Shown one piece after another: positions 23,004 to 35,128 of a stretch of 64,000 nucleotides of DNA (positions are counted from its first letter, which is position 1; each line of letters starts with the position of its first letter). The DNA comes from Collybiopsis luxurians FD-317 M1 (Eukaryota; Basidiomycota; Agaricomycetes; Agaricales; Omphalotaceae). The notes beneath the pieces were generated by a model. It had not been told where the DNA came from. It did no database searches and worked only from the letters and a program-made list of their open reading frames with translations. The stretch is from assembly GCA_000827265.1 (NCBI GenBank), contig KN834780.1, positions 414,221 to 478,220 on the forward strand. Direction: 5' to 3'. The position numbers and the translations under genes are program-made.

Positions 23004-24927
23004 GGCGAACGACGGTTAGTCGTGAGTTAAAGATAGAAAGTGAGCGAGGTGGAAGGGGGGGTAGTAAGTGTTGAGTAGTTCGTTCCTTTGACCAGCAAAG
23101 TATGAAAAGACGTCTGAGGGCAGAGAAGACTTGCCGGAAGCTCTGAGGTTTGTTGGTCGTGTTCGTCCATCTTTTATACCTCTAGGACTCAATGAAAAAG
23201 TCAACCGGTGTACTCTAAAAAAAATCACGTCCAGTGATTAGGATCTGCGCTGTCAATAAAATAGGAAGTGAGGAGACGACTGAATACCAGGCTGGCAGGT
23301 AAATATTGGCCATTCAATGGAGCCGGGAAGAAAATAGTGAAACAGAAAATTTCTTATTAGTCCTTTGACACCTGGGGTAAAGGCTGGATTCTCACTTCCC
23401 AAAATGCCCGTCGATAATTGATGCCTGAAGTGATACGAATCCTCCAATCTATCTCTTTTGCCCGTTCATTAAGCAGCAAGTCTTGTGGGAAGACTTCGAG
23501 AAGGATGCGATTTAGATGTAACGATTCGTGAATTTCAAAATTATATATGTTTAGATTTTTGTCTGCTTCAAAAACTCAGAAACAATACTCAAATTCGATA
23601 AGTTTACTCCAGAGGGTCATTCTAATTCTAATCTCCACGGAGTCGCAGGGACTGGAATTGCCTGCATATATTCTTGAACGATGTTTGAGTGATAACAATC
23701 ATGTCTTGAATTTCTTCGTCGCATGGGTGCATTCTGAAAAGCCCGAAGTAATATTAGTGAAATACGTTTGGACGACTGTTTGAATGTTATGATCATTTTC
23801 ACTCCTATGCACGCGCCATCCCCATCTCTGAGATAAGTTTTGAGAGACATGCAGACAGCTTTAGGCTGCCTCTCTGCGACTCGAAGCAAGAGACTCTAAA
23901 GATCAGACCACTATTGAATGCAAGTGCTCGGACGCGGACGCGGACTCGTGTCGACTCGCACACATGATTCGTCAATTTCGTTAGCGCTCTACTTCTCACC
24001 GAGCCAACCTCCGGCTTCGTCGCTGAGCGAGCAGAAAGCCGAGAGATAGAGTGCATTCCGCCAAACACGAGTACTTGAACTATCAACAGAGAGTCCGCAG
24101 AAAACAATCCAATGTAAGTATTTCTGAAGCCGCTTACAAATTACCATCAATGCCGAATAGCCTAGCAGCCCGGCAACAACGCCGGGCACATACCTGAGTA
24201 CAAAACGCACATTTTGCTTGCATCAGCCTTACCATTATTAGTTCATCACAACGAAAGATTACATCTATTGATGCTGTATATGCTGTAGTATCTTCTAAGT
24301 TTCCCAGCCCTCCCTCACTTGTAGCCGAATTGCAGTAGGCACTGCGGTGTATTTTATCGCCAACGTAAGTGATGGTTCTCTGATATCCAGACATTTCCGT
24401 GGTCGTCGCGTCAATGTTCGCAATGTTCCGCTTTGTTCAACTTGTTCAATCAACATTTTTTATTCCTCTGGCCAAGTATGTGCATATTAAACTGGGAGGT
24501 CCATGAATAACGCCATAGTCCGGCCGGCATTGAAGCAGTACGATTCAGAACCAAGTTCAACCTCCGTACGGCTGCTTGACCCACTACTTCCCCTCTCCCC
24601 GAGCCTTCTCACTAGGTACTCAGGTACCTTAAAATTTCTGACGGAGGAAGTAATATCTCCATCTGAGAATTTGACCACCTACTGGTGGCACTTTCGTCGA
24701 GATTAGAGGTTAAAGCTAGAGTTATCGAGTAAGTCTCGCCCGGCCCTACCTTGTTCCGTGCGGATTTGGTATATCCCACCGGTGTCTATCCGCGATCGCA
24801 GCAAGTACATTTTATCGTTCCTTATATTTTTCCTAAGCTTATTCCGGGTTCATGGGTGCTCGGATTATAGTTACTCGTTACTCATGGACTTATGTATACG
24901 TACTCGCCTAGATTTGTGCCCTCAGTT
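23004..24927. other. Intergenic, no gene recognised
   Basis: Only short overlapping ORFs (for example 23617-23889 and 23805-24107 minus) without motif support. Confidence 0.4.
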
Positions 24928-24955
24928 GTTCACACTTGTTTGTGTGAAGCTGAGG
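24928..24955. repeat. 28-bp repeat with perfect hairpin, copy 1
   Basis: GTTCACACTTGTTTGTGTGA plus AGCTGAGG. The core TTCACAC and GTGTGAA are perfect inverted 7-mers around TTGTTT. An identical copy starts 127 bp downstream at 25055. Confidence 0.8.
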
Positions 24956-25054
24956 GTAAGTTGACTGTTTATCTACCTAGAGAACTACGAGCTGATAGAT
25001 ATATTAGATCGTTACTACGTAGTTCGACACGTAGCTATCTTTAATGCACGAGTC

Positions 25055-25082
25055 GTTCACACTTGTTTGTGTGAAGCTGAGG
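25055..25082. repeat. 28-bp repeat with perfect hairpin, copy 2
   Basis: Identical over 28 bases to 24928-24955. The sequence between the copies shows no other clear duplication. Confidence 0.8.
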
Positions 25083-25816
25083 ATCGTTATTTACAGCTCT
25101 GAATGATGAACATCCTTAGTTGTTGGTTGCAAAAGCAACTGAGCTACTGCTTTAACGGAGTAAATACCAAATCCTGAAATACTTGCTCCGCCTCAAGCGG
25201 GAATTTTGAGCAGTCGTGATTCAGGAATGATTCACACATAAATGGAAAGATTTCGGCCAATTTGACTGTGGTTTTTCCGTGTTACAGCTCTTCCTGATGA
25301 GCCTTAGAAGGTTTATCTTCCATATCGATTTCATTATTCACGACGCGATTCAGTTGAGCCGAATTTTTTCCACTATCAATGTCTGTCATCCTTCAGATGA
25401 CTTGCGCATGCTTTGACGGATGTTGATTGATCTGTGAGATTGCGATGGGCATTAACTCCCACTTAGTGTGAACTTGACCTTGTAAGTTGTATTGCAAATG
25501 CAGACACAGAATAGCATATGCATTCTTTACAGCTTTCCAACTTCTTAAGAAACATCTCACTAAGTTGAAAGAACACAGGACGTTCTTTGCTGTTCTTCAA
25601 CAGCTTACGCATGATTAATTAACTTAAAGAAAAGCGCGACTTTGCCTTTTCGAGCAATTCTATGAGCCATGATCAAAAAACAACGGCTTTTAAGACTGGG
25701 CTTGCTAACTTAAGAGCGAAATCATCCTCTGCCTGTTCACTACCACTTGTCCGTTGCTTGCCCGCTGTAATCTTGTCATACAAGTACAAGAAGGGTCAGG
25801 ACCTGCTACAACCCTG
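25083..25816. other. Intergenic, AT-rich, no gene recognised
   Basis: Upstream of the first phosphate transporter copy. Nothing recognisable on either strand. Confidence 0.4.
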
Positions 25817-28800
25817 ATGGACAGCTCTCAGATCATTTCTTCCGTTTTGACATCGGAAAAACTGCATGAAAAGCGTATAGATGCTCTCAATGAAGTTGAC
25901 AATGCCAGTTTCGGGTATGCGCCAATATTTGGCGCTTGTGCCTCATACGACTAAATTTATGTCTGTAGGCTATTCCACGTCAAACTCTGCATTGTAGCTG
26001 GTATAGGCTTCTTCACTGTTGCGTATGTGGCAATTTATCATCTCAAAGAAGTCTCATACTCAAGAATACCTTCTGATAAAGGTATGATATTTTTGCGATT
26101 GGCATAGCTTCAACCATATTAGGAACCATCTACGGGGCTAGTGGGTAACCATGGACTCATCCCAATGGCAATACAGCACAATAAGCTATCTTAAAGTACT
26201 TCCAAGTTCCGACTCTCGGAATCCCCTCCGCCATCTGAATTCAAACCAGGATCTTGGTATCAAGATTGTGACTCTAGTCGGGACTCTGGTTGGACAATTG
26301 ATATTTGGCTGGCTGGCTGATCATGTAGGTCGAAAGAAACCTTGTGAGTCACTCCTGAATAGACAAAAACTCTACTGGACCTTCTTGATGCAGATGGATT
26401 TGAGCTGATTCTCATCATTTTTACGACATTTGCTCAAGCTATAGCTGGAAACGGCCCCGCAGTCAGCGTCATCGGGGCCCTTATCCTTTGGCGCTTTCTT
26501 GTGAGCATTGATCATTAGCCCTTGTACAGGTCGATCAAAGCTGATAATACTTCCAGGGTGGGGATAGGGGTGGGAGGAGATCACCCTATTAGTGCGGTCA
26601 TAGCGTCTGAGCTGGCGGTATTCTCGGCGCGGGGCTGGGGACAGCTTGGTAGGATTTCGAAGGCTTTAGCTGCACAGAGGAATATTCATTGGACTTAGCT
26701 GCATCCATCGTTGCCATTGTTGTCACAGCTGCTTTCAAGGACAGCGTAATCACTAACCCCGTCACTGGATTATGCATGGCGGACTCTGATCGGTGTGGGG
26801 TGCATTCCAGGTGTAATCGCGTTCTATTTCCGCCTCACTGTACTAGAGACGCCTCGGTTCACATTAGACATTGAACGTAATATTCAGCAGGCCGCCAGGG
26901 ATATCGAAAATGCATTTAGTCCTAAAGAGCCTGCCAATCCTACATATAACTCAAATCCAGTGGCGGAAGTTGGTGTCGGCAGCTGGAAGGATTTCAAAGC
27001 TCATTTTCGTCAATGGAAGAATATGAAGATTCTTATTGGTACTGCTTACTCGTGGTTTGCTCTCGGTACGAGTGTCCAGTTTAATTATCTATGCCCTGAA
27101 TAAAAGCTCATAGAGAAACCTCCACCGGGTTTGAAAATGGTCGGCCCACGACTAAGGGCAACAGTCTCGGCGGCTTGTCTGTCCGAAATCGCGAGGACAC
27201 ACCAAGTTTAATATTCCGCCGAGGTCTTTTGACGAGCTGCTATTGGTGATCCTTCACCTTTGCAGATATTGCATTTCATGCCCTTAACCGAAATACTCCT
27301 ATCGTTCTGAACGCCATTGGATACTGGGAATCAAATTCGGGTTAGACATACTCCGAATCATTGTATCAGAATCTCAAGGATTTCTGACTATCGCCGATCT
27401 AATTCCTGGTTATGGACTTTGCTTCCTGCTCATTGACAGATGGGGCCGTAAGCCTATCCAGCTTCTCGGCTTCTGTATTCTCACTGTGTTGTACCTTGGT
27501 ATGGGCAAACATTTTTTCAGCTGTGAAGTAAATTGTGGAGACAATTTTGGTAATAGCATATGGTCCTCCAGGCTGCAGATTCAACAGTTTGAAGACCGAA
27601 GCCAAAGCGGCTTTCTTTGCATTATATTGTATTGCCGGCTTCCCCGAAAGCTTTGGATCAAATTCGACTACATTCATTATACCCGCAGGGGTTGGGGCGG
27701 ACGTGTTCCCTACCCGATATCGTTCAACAGTTCACGGAACAACCAAGTAGCGCCTGCGGGCGGCAGAGCCCGCTACTTGAAACGGGCGATGCCCATATAT
27801 GACTCTCTATCTTCAAGCGACATCAGTTCCCTGATTTCACTGTCCGTCATAAACCGTCCAAGCAAGAAACCGTCCAAAAAATCAAATTGGCAAGCAATTG
27901 TTACGAAACCGGCACTACAGACTTGCATCGTATCAAATCTACATTGTCCATGTAATGTAGGCAGACATCTGGGCAATTAAACTGGTAAACATGCACATCA
28001 GGGCATGCTGTATTCTCGGAGGCTGCTACCGCCGCCATCACTATATGCCTGTGTTCCATAGCAAAGATATTGGGTTGCAATCCAATTTGTCCATTACACA
28101 CCTGCAGGAAAAGGAACTAAGGGTGGCAAAAGGGGTGGTTTGACAGCTTGTGAAACCAAACAAACCATGATGTGTTCCAGCAGATGTGACGCATTCAACC
28201 GGACACATGCATCATAAAAATCCTGTCCAAGCACAATGCCAAGAGCGAGTGGGCAATGCCACAAACAAAAAGTCAGAGGAACCGTATACACTGAATGCCG
28301 TTGCAGCACATTAAACAGAGCATTCCATATTTCGAGACCAAGGTCACACATGGAGGCCCTGCGGACAAAATCGCGCGAAAGAAGAGATGAGCAAGACGCA
28401 GGTTGTACACGACTCGAGCGATGTGTGAAGAAACAGTAAAAGATAAGCCAGACATAAGAAAAACGAACGAAGAGGCAAGCTAGCTAGATTGCCTTGGGAG
28501 GAGTATGTAATCCATGTCAGGACATAAGCAGTCCAAAAGAGGCAAGAATGATCGATCGGACGCTTTGGCCGGACTTCAACTTCAGAAAAGGTCCACCTCT
28601 AAAACCCACTACTTAAAAGTAGCGGGAATTTCTGCCGCCAGCGGCAAGCTTGGGGCTATCATTTCTGAATGCGGTTTTGCACAGATTAAGGCTCAACATG
28701 GTGAACCGGAAGCGTTTCTGGGCCATATGTAAGCCTTACCTGCACTCGGTCTTTAGACTTTAGCGTGAAAGCTCTGGTTCATACGCAATTTTAGACCTGA

Positions 28801-28996
28801 AATGTGCGTAGGCTTTATGTTCACCGGTATCTTTTCAATACTGCTGGTTCCAGAGACAAAAGGAAGATCACTGGATGAAGAAGAACTTTCCAAAGCCAAA
28901 GCGAAGTGCGGCAGAACCAATGAGAATACAGTGATTTCCACCCCGCCTCCATTATTTCTACGATTGGTTCAATGGGCCGCGGCATATACCCTCTAA
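25817..28996 (+). pseudogene. Inorganic phosphate:H+ symporter (PHO84-like), decayed copy
   Basis: MFS phosphate transporter of the PHO84/PHT1 type, closely similar exon by exon to the intact gene at 31242-33453. Recognisable blocks include [79 protein letters not shown] and GYSWFAL-like text (GTAYSWFALG). The last blocks are [36 protein letters not shown] and LVPETKGRSL. Lesions: the conserved FFTDAYD has V for D. About 36 nt (matching [12 protein letters not shown]) are lost after IASEL near 26610. Several exons are frame-shifted near 27100-27400. The HGI-SAAS codons are split by an 885-bp insertion. I infer a non-functional paralogue from tandem duplication. Confidence 0.85.
27740..28624. 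mobile_element. 885-bp insertion with hairpin ends, flanked by GGAA
   Basis: It interrupts the transporter pseudogene between CACGGAA and TTTCTGCC; the intact paralogue is contiguous here. GGAA occurs at 27736-27739 and again at 28625-28628, a possible 4-bp target duplication. The left end holds CAAGTAGCG..CGCTACTTG, a 9-bp stem around a GC-rich loop. The right end holds the near-palindrome CCCACTACTT-AA-AAGTAGCGGG. Both share AAGTAGCG. No long terminal inverted repeats were found. Inside, the minus strand has a modest ORF (28094-28351) rich in Leu, Cys and His with no motif I can name. It is probably a non-autonomous transposon. Confidence 0.6.
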
Positions 28997-29873
28997 TGGT
29001 CTTTTGATTCATGTGTAAGTGTCCATGGACTGTGTATTTCTTCTGTTTTTAGTAACTCTGAATTGTAATGACCACATGGAAATATAAAGGGTACCATAAC
29101 CATACATTAACCGGAAGAGCAATTACCTATCCGAATGATGATATTACTATCGTTAACCATATAAATTACCTAGCTTCTTGATAAAGTCCGCAATCACCAA
29201 GCACCGTGGCCGATCTGCTTCTTCAGTTTATTTTACCCCATACCCTCGAATGTCGCTACTCCATATGTATGTACTCGTTCTGTCTTACCAGAATCAAAAC
29301 AGAATTAGTGACTACGCCTTGATATGGAAGTCCTTGTTCCTAGTTTTGACCACTTCCTTGAACCAATTCTTTCCACTCAATGCTCATAAGGCACTCCCAT
29401 GACTTTTCGGGTTTTTATCCCACTCAATCCCCAAATTCTGTCAAGGGAGTAGTTCGGACCAGCCGTGGATTTGCAGATCCGCATCACCCGTCGTTTAAAG
29501 GGCGATAAATACCAGACTGGGAATCCCTGTTTCCATTATTTTCAAAGAATTTCTTTCAACAGCTCTCTTGACTTCATGAGGACAGCATTGGAATTGGGAA
29601 CACGAAGTGGAAAAGGTCAGAGCTCGACAGAGCAATGGATCAAAAGGAATCAGACAAACGAGTCAAAATAATAGCAGTGACGGAAACTGTTACAAGGAGG
29701 TGACGGAGATTCCGATTAGGGACAAATCAGGGAATTGCCACGTGAGTGAATCAACTTCCGGTGAACCGCCGCGAGGTTCGTTTACTTGCCAATCTCCGTC
29801 ACTTCTGCCTGACGTTTGGTCTAGTCTTCAGAGTGCAAAATACAACAGTATCACATTCTGACAGTTTGAGCTC
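28997..29873. other. Intergenic, nothing recognised
   Basis: No gene signal between the decayed transporter and the MITE. Confidence 0.4.
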
Positions 29874-29875
29874 TA

Positions 29876-30149
29876 CAGTGCTTTGCGTAATTCGGTGCCC
29901 CCTCAGAATTCTCGCATCTGTTTATTTGTGTTTACTAATAGACCAGGCCCCGGCCCCGTTTGTATACAAAACTCACGAAATCCTCAACAAACGTTCACAA
30001 GAAAAAGTCAGTTTGGCCGGAACTCATCCGAAATCAACCTTTCTGATATGTTTTGTATAGTAAAAGGGCCTGGTCCCGGTCTATTAATAATAAATACAAA
30101 TAAACAGATGCGAGAATTCTTCGGGGGCACAAAATTACGCAAAGCACTG
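29876..30149. mobile_element. MITE, 274 bp, Tc1/mariner type
   Basis: Terminal inverted repeats start CAGTGCTTTGCGTAAT at 29876 and end ATTACGCAAAGCACTG at 30149. The inverted similarity extends about 90 bp inward through GCCCCC, GAATTCTCGCATCTGTTTAT and AGACC.GG..C. TA dinucleotides flank both sides (29874-29875 and 30150-30151). CAGT ends with a TA target duplication are the signature of Tc1/mariner elements. The centre is too short to encode a transposase. Confidence 0.88.
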
Positions 30150-30151
30150 TA

Positions 30152-31241
30152 ATTGCAGCGTCAAGTTTACAGAATTTGTCATGAAGGACGAATCTTGATA
30201 ATGATATGGGATCCGTCGAGTCTTATTCAGGACTATCGTAAATGATCATCTCGTTCCTTGATCCTCGGGCTTTCACGTCCACTTTTTTTTGCGCCTCTTC
30301 CAGGTTTCAATCACTATGTACCGTGCCCGTGTTCACCGCAATTCAAACGATTCGTCTAAGATTCAACAATGATTCCTCCCATCACAGTATTTGCACATCA
30401 GACCGAAAGAGTTATAGAGATCATTTCGAACTGAGCAACGCTGTGGCAGTTTTGAGGACCTGGTTTCGAGCCGTAAAATTAGTACATCGTTGTAAAGTGG
30501 CTAGTCCAATGATGTACTGACCAGTATATGCCTCATTCAGGTGCAAAATTTCCGTTGATGGTAGGGTCTTAGAGCGACTTTACCTATTTAATTACTCTAT
30601 CTCTGTGGCGTCCGATTCGCAGTTTCCCGGCAATAGATCGTAACATGATGAACATTCTTGTTGGAGAGTTTCAACAACTTCCAAAGAGAATCAATGTACA
30701 TTGTCAAAGTATTCTACTTCCAAGATACCTGCCTCCTCGTACACGGATTTAGTATTACAAAGTATTGGTCATTGGATAATCAATCTGTCATCCTCATTTA
30801 CTAAATTACTTAGGTTAGGTCACTGGCAACTTACCCCTTGGCAAATGTACTGCACTCATCGGTCGAGTCCAGTTGCTTGAAGCTGCGGAGGGTATTTTTT
30901 TCTCTAGATTGGTCGGCCAAATGTCACAGTGTCGTATGGCAGAAGCCGAGACCCAAGCTGAGCATCGGTAGTTCATCTTAGGTTAACAAGGTACCAGCTT
31001 ATAACTCTATCATTTCACAGCATCTGGATTTCAGAGAGCTCAAAGCTGTTGAAAAGCATCAGAGTCAAGGCAGGGTCCTTATTCTTTTGGGTAACTTGAT
31101 CCATTTGTCGGTAGCGACCTATCCAAAGTATTTAAAATTATGCTTAGTTGTTACCGCCATCTCTTTCTTCATTCCTTATTACACCGCTGCCAAGAGTGAA
31201 CGTTTGTTCTTCGAAGCCTATCGTCTTCCTCTACCTCGAAT
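30152..31241. other. Intergenic upstream of the intact phosphate transporter
   Basis: No gene recognised. A short ORF at 31087-31341 overlaps the transporter start in another frame and is rejected. Confidence 0.4.
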
Positions 31242-33453
31242 ATGGACAATGCTGGCTTGGACTCTCACGAGAGGCATCCGTCTCACCGTTCGACATCCGA
31301 GAGACTGGGTGATCGTCTTGAACAGGCTCTGGAGGCGATGAACACTGCCCCACTGTATGTACCTTCTGTGCTTGTCGCTCTGATGGATGCCTCATATTCG
31401 TAGGTCCTTTCATGTAAAAGTTTGCTTTGTAGCTGGGATAGGCTTCTTCACGGATGCGTATGCTGCATTTCATTATTTCGCAAGAATGATAGATTCACTG
31501 ACTCAATATCTAGGTATGACATTTTCGCCATTAGCATAGCTTCAACCATGTTAGGCTCCATCTATGGACCTGGTGAGTCACTAATAACTCATCTCAGCAC
31601 TATGACACATTAAATGATTTTTTCTCAAGCTCCTTTGAATCCCAACACACTTCGCCAGCTAACTCCAAACCAGGATCTTGGTATTAAAATTGCAACTCCG
31701 GTTGGGACTGTGATTGGACAATTACTGTTTGGCTGGCTGGCTGATCATGTAGGGCGAAAGAAGACTTGTGAGTCGCTCAGTGAAAGAGAAAAGATTGCTC
31801 CTGACCCTTCCAAATCGTAGATGGCCTTGAACTTGTTCTCATTATTTTTACAAATTTTGCTCAGGCTATAGCTGGAGGAGGCCCAGCCATCAACGTCATC
31901 GGCACTCTTATCCTTTGGCGCTTTCTGTGAGAATTGTTCATCTCAGCTTTCTTCACTGAAGAAGCAGCTCAGCTCTGACTATCCTTTAGGATGGGTCTCG
32001 GAGTTGGTGGTGATTATCCTATTTCTGCAGTGATCGCATCCGAGTTTGCAAGCGCAGAGAGCAGAGGGAGGTCTTTGGTCTCCGTGTTTTCCGCACAAGG
32101 ATTGGGACAGCTTGGTAAGTTTCCTATTTTCATTTACTACACAGATGGATATTCATTGGACTTAGCTGCATCTATTGTCGCCCTTATCGTCACCTCTGCC
32201 TTCAAAGATAGCATGATCACTAACCCAGATGTTATTGATTATGCTTGGCGTATCCTCATCGGCGTGGGGTGTATACCTGGGGTTATTGCCCTCTACTTCC
32301 GCCTTACTGTACCCGAGACTCCACGTTTCACCCTCGATGTTGAACGCAATATTGAGCAGGCCGCTAGGGATATCGAGAATGCTCTTAGCATCGTTGAACC
32401 TGCCGATCCTTTGCCTGGCTTTATCCCTCGGCCACAAACTCATGTCGCCAGCTGGGCAGACTTCAAAGCTTTTTTCGGTCAATGGAAGAATATGAAAATA
32501 CTGTTAAGTGCTGGATATTCATGGTTCGCTCTTGGTACGAATAATCCATCTTTGTCATCGCCACAAGTTGTCATTAATCTTCCAACTTTGCAGATATAGC
32601 CGTATACGGGCTTGGTCTTAATATTCCTATCATTCTACGAGCCGTAGGCTTCAACACTGGTGGCTCAAACTCTTCGGAATCGCTATATGTGAATCTCAGA
32701 AATGTTTCGGTGGGGAACCTCATTCTTACCGTTGCCGGTTTAATTCCCGGTTACGTGGCCTCTTTCTTTCTCATTGATAGATGGGGTCGAAAACCCATCC
32801 AGTTCATGGGCTTTTGTGTCCTCACCGTGCTGTACATTGGTATGGGTAAGTAAGTTACCAAATCCTACTGAGAATAATTCGCCGAAATCGTGTATCTAGG
32901 CTTCGCATACGGTCACCTAAAACAGAACTCTGGAAAGGTATTCTTTGCATTATATTGCATTGCTGGCTTCTTCCAAAATTTTGGACCTAATACCAGTACT
33001 TGTCCCGTCTCGTACGAACATACAGCAATTTGCACTGACAAGTTAATTACCATAGCTACATTTGTTGTTCCTGCGGAAGTTTTTCCTACCCGTTACAGAT
33101 CGACAGCTCATGGAATAGCCGCAGCCTCGGGGAAGCTTGGAGCTGTCATTGCTGAAGCTGGCTTTGCGCGACTTCAGAACCACGGAGGCCCGGAAGCGTT
33201 TCTGGGGCATATGTAAGCTTCACTCGCACTTGGGTGCAAGCCCTTACGCATTTAATTTGTTAGACTTGAGATATGCGCATTTTTCATGCTCACTGGGGTC
33301 GTCTCCACATTATTTATCCCAGAAACAAAATGTAGAACTCTAGAAGACCTTTCCAGCGAGGAGAATGGGAAGTTGCAGAGGCGTGGGAATCGAGATACTA
33401 CGCAAATGGTAACATTAACTCGGACAATCTCACCTCTTATAACGCGGCAATAG
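31242..33453 (+). CDS. Inorganic phosphate:H+ symporter (PHO84/PHT1 family)
   Basis: Plasma-membrane MFS carrier for phosphate uptake. Eleven exons keep frame: 31242-31354, 31404-31457, 31514-31572, 31630-31767, 31821-31926, 31990-32114, 32166-32534, 32594-32845, 32900-32995, 33056-33212 and 33264-33453. The model has 552 residues, normal for the family. Seen in order: cytosolic N-terminus, [34 protein letters not shown] (MFS motif A), the PHT signature [16 protein letters not shown], and [12 protein letters not shown]. After the central loop come [36 protein letters not shown] and FIPETK. All GT-AG. It is probably induced by phosphate starvation as in yeast, but I saw no clear regulatory site. 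The decayed copy lies 2.2 kb upstream in the same orientation. Confidence 0.93.
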
Positions 33454-35128
33454 ATTTAATCAGTAGTGACATACATCTGGTAGTGTATGGATCCATGTAC
33501 AACTCCTTTCAGACCCGAAATCATTATTTCTGTTTAACCGCACAAACATTGCAATATTGCGGTTCGGGCTCGAGACAAACATGAGCAAAGGAGCACAGAA
33601 ATTCCACGGATAACTGGCATTGATTCGATGAAGGAAGACTATGGACAAACATGGCTTTAAGTACCAAATCAGGAAAGGACTTAAAGTACTGTAAATGGAT
33701 GAAATGCTGTATAAGTAAGACAGGGTCTGAGTATATGCTATGCAAACCAGTAACTAGATCAAGTGTGAGTGTCTCGGAGCGGCGGCGTAAGGGTGCAACT
33801 CTTACATGCAAAAACAAGGTAACTGCTGAAAGTTGTTAGGGTTCTGCTTTCTTTTACCGAAAATCGATAATAATACTGTTGCATATCTTATCAGATTTAG
33901 ATTTTCTGCGTAACGCTAGAGCATCCTTTCAGTTTTGTTTTATTGTCGAGCACTCAAATCAAGCTAAGAAAATTACTATAAAGGTTCATAACTTTTAAGA
34001 CCCTTCTCGGCTTCTATGTGTACTTTTATCTGCCGTCGGTCCATGGACCATAGCTTTCCACTGTTCCTAGCGATCTATGCGGTCGAATCCTGCTTCAATT
34101 ATCGAGAATTTACTTGGAATTTGAATTACATCTTCCATAGCCTTGGAACGTTGCTTAGAGTAGATTGCACTTTAAAACAGTGATGGATCGAGATGTACAC
34201 AAAAGCAGAGAGTCTCTCAAACACTTAGGAACAAGCGTATCTGAAAAATATGGGAAATTTACAGCTGTAAATGTAAGATCCTTGACAACCCTAGTATTTT
34301 TAATAATCTCAAGACCTGGGCGGGTGCTAATTTAAATGATTGAGCTGGTTTCAGATCAATTCAAAAGCTAGGCTAGATAATAGACACTTAGTAGATTGTG
34401 GTTCCCGGCCCGTGCTTGCCGAATTGCCTCTACGCAACGCGCGTGGCAAATATCAGGCCGAAAAATTTGCACGTACTATACGGTAGTACTAATTCTGATC
34501 AATCTGAAGATACTTAAATGACCTCGGAAGAGCATCTATTTTTGACTTCGGAGCGGCAGAGAAAAAGGCTACTATGTGATAGCATCAAGTTAGGCCAATG
34601 AAAAATTAAAACAAAAGCCACCTTCTATTTAGAGTAGTAAGCGGCAGCTCCATCCCTTCATTTTTTCCCATGTTTGATAGCTAAAGATGGAGAAAACCGA
34701 GGCCGCGAAGGAAAGAAGCAAACTCGGTCAATGCAAAATCCATTGGGGTTCGCTTGCGTTAGCCGAACACTCGGCGCTCAGCTGACTCAGCCTCCGGCTG
34801 CTCGGATTGAAATTTCAGGTACAATTCCGGCAACTCCGCACTTCCATCGCTCGTTCGCACCTTACCGTTCCATTCAATTTCCTTCCGCTTGGCATGTATT
34901 TCCAGCATTTCAGCGAGCATTTACAGGTCAACTGATGCCGTTTGCAGGCAATTGTGGGGTTTATAAGTGGAGTCATAAGATCCTTCCTTCTCCACTATCG
35001 GCCCGTTTATAAACCATTGCTATCTTTGTGGTAATGCTCGTATAAAGCGTACTCCGCAAGTTCATATGAACGCGGCTTCCTTTCTTCCTTACGAAGCTTC
35101 TTATCGCGAAACTGGTCGTTGATTCACC
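33454..35128. other. Intergenic, no gene recognised
   Basis: AT-rich. An ORF at 34674-35012 has no recognisable motif and lies directly upstream of the next gene; it may be leader or chance. Confidence 0.4.

Noticed and set aside
24928..25082. CRISPR-like array
   Set aside because: Only two repeats, in a eukaryotic context, with a 99-bp spacer. The pattern does not fit.
27740..28624. Helitron as identity of the insertion in the transporter pseudogene
   Set aside because: The hairpins fit, but the TC...CTRR ends and insertion between A and T are not seen, and GGAA flanks suggest a target duplication instead.
34674..35012. 112-codon ORF upstream of the fucose-permease-like gene
   Set aside because: No recognisable motif and no splice partner into the transporter frame. 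Treated as chance or leader.
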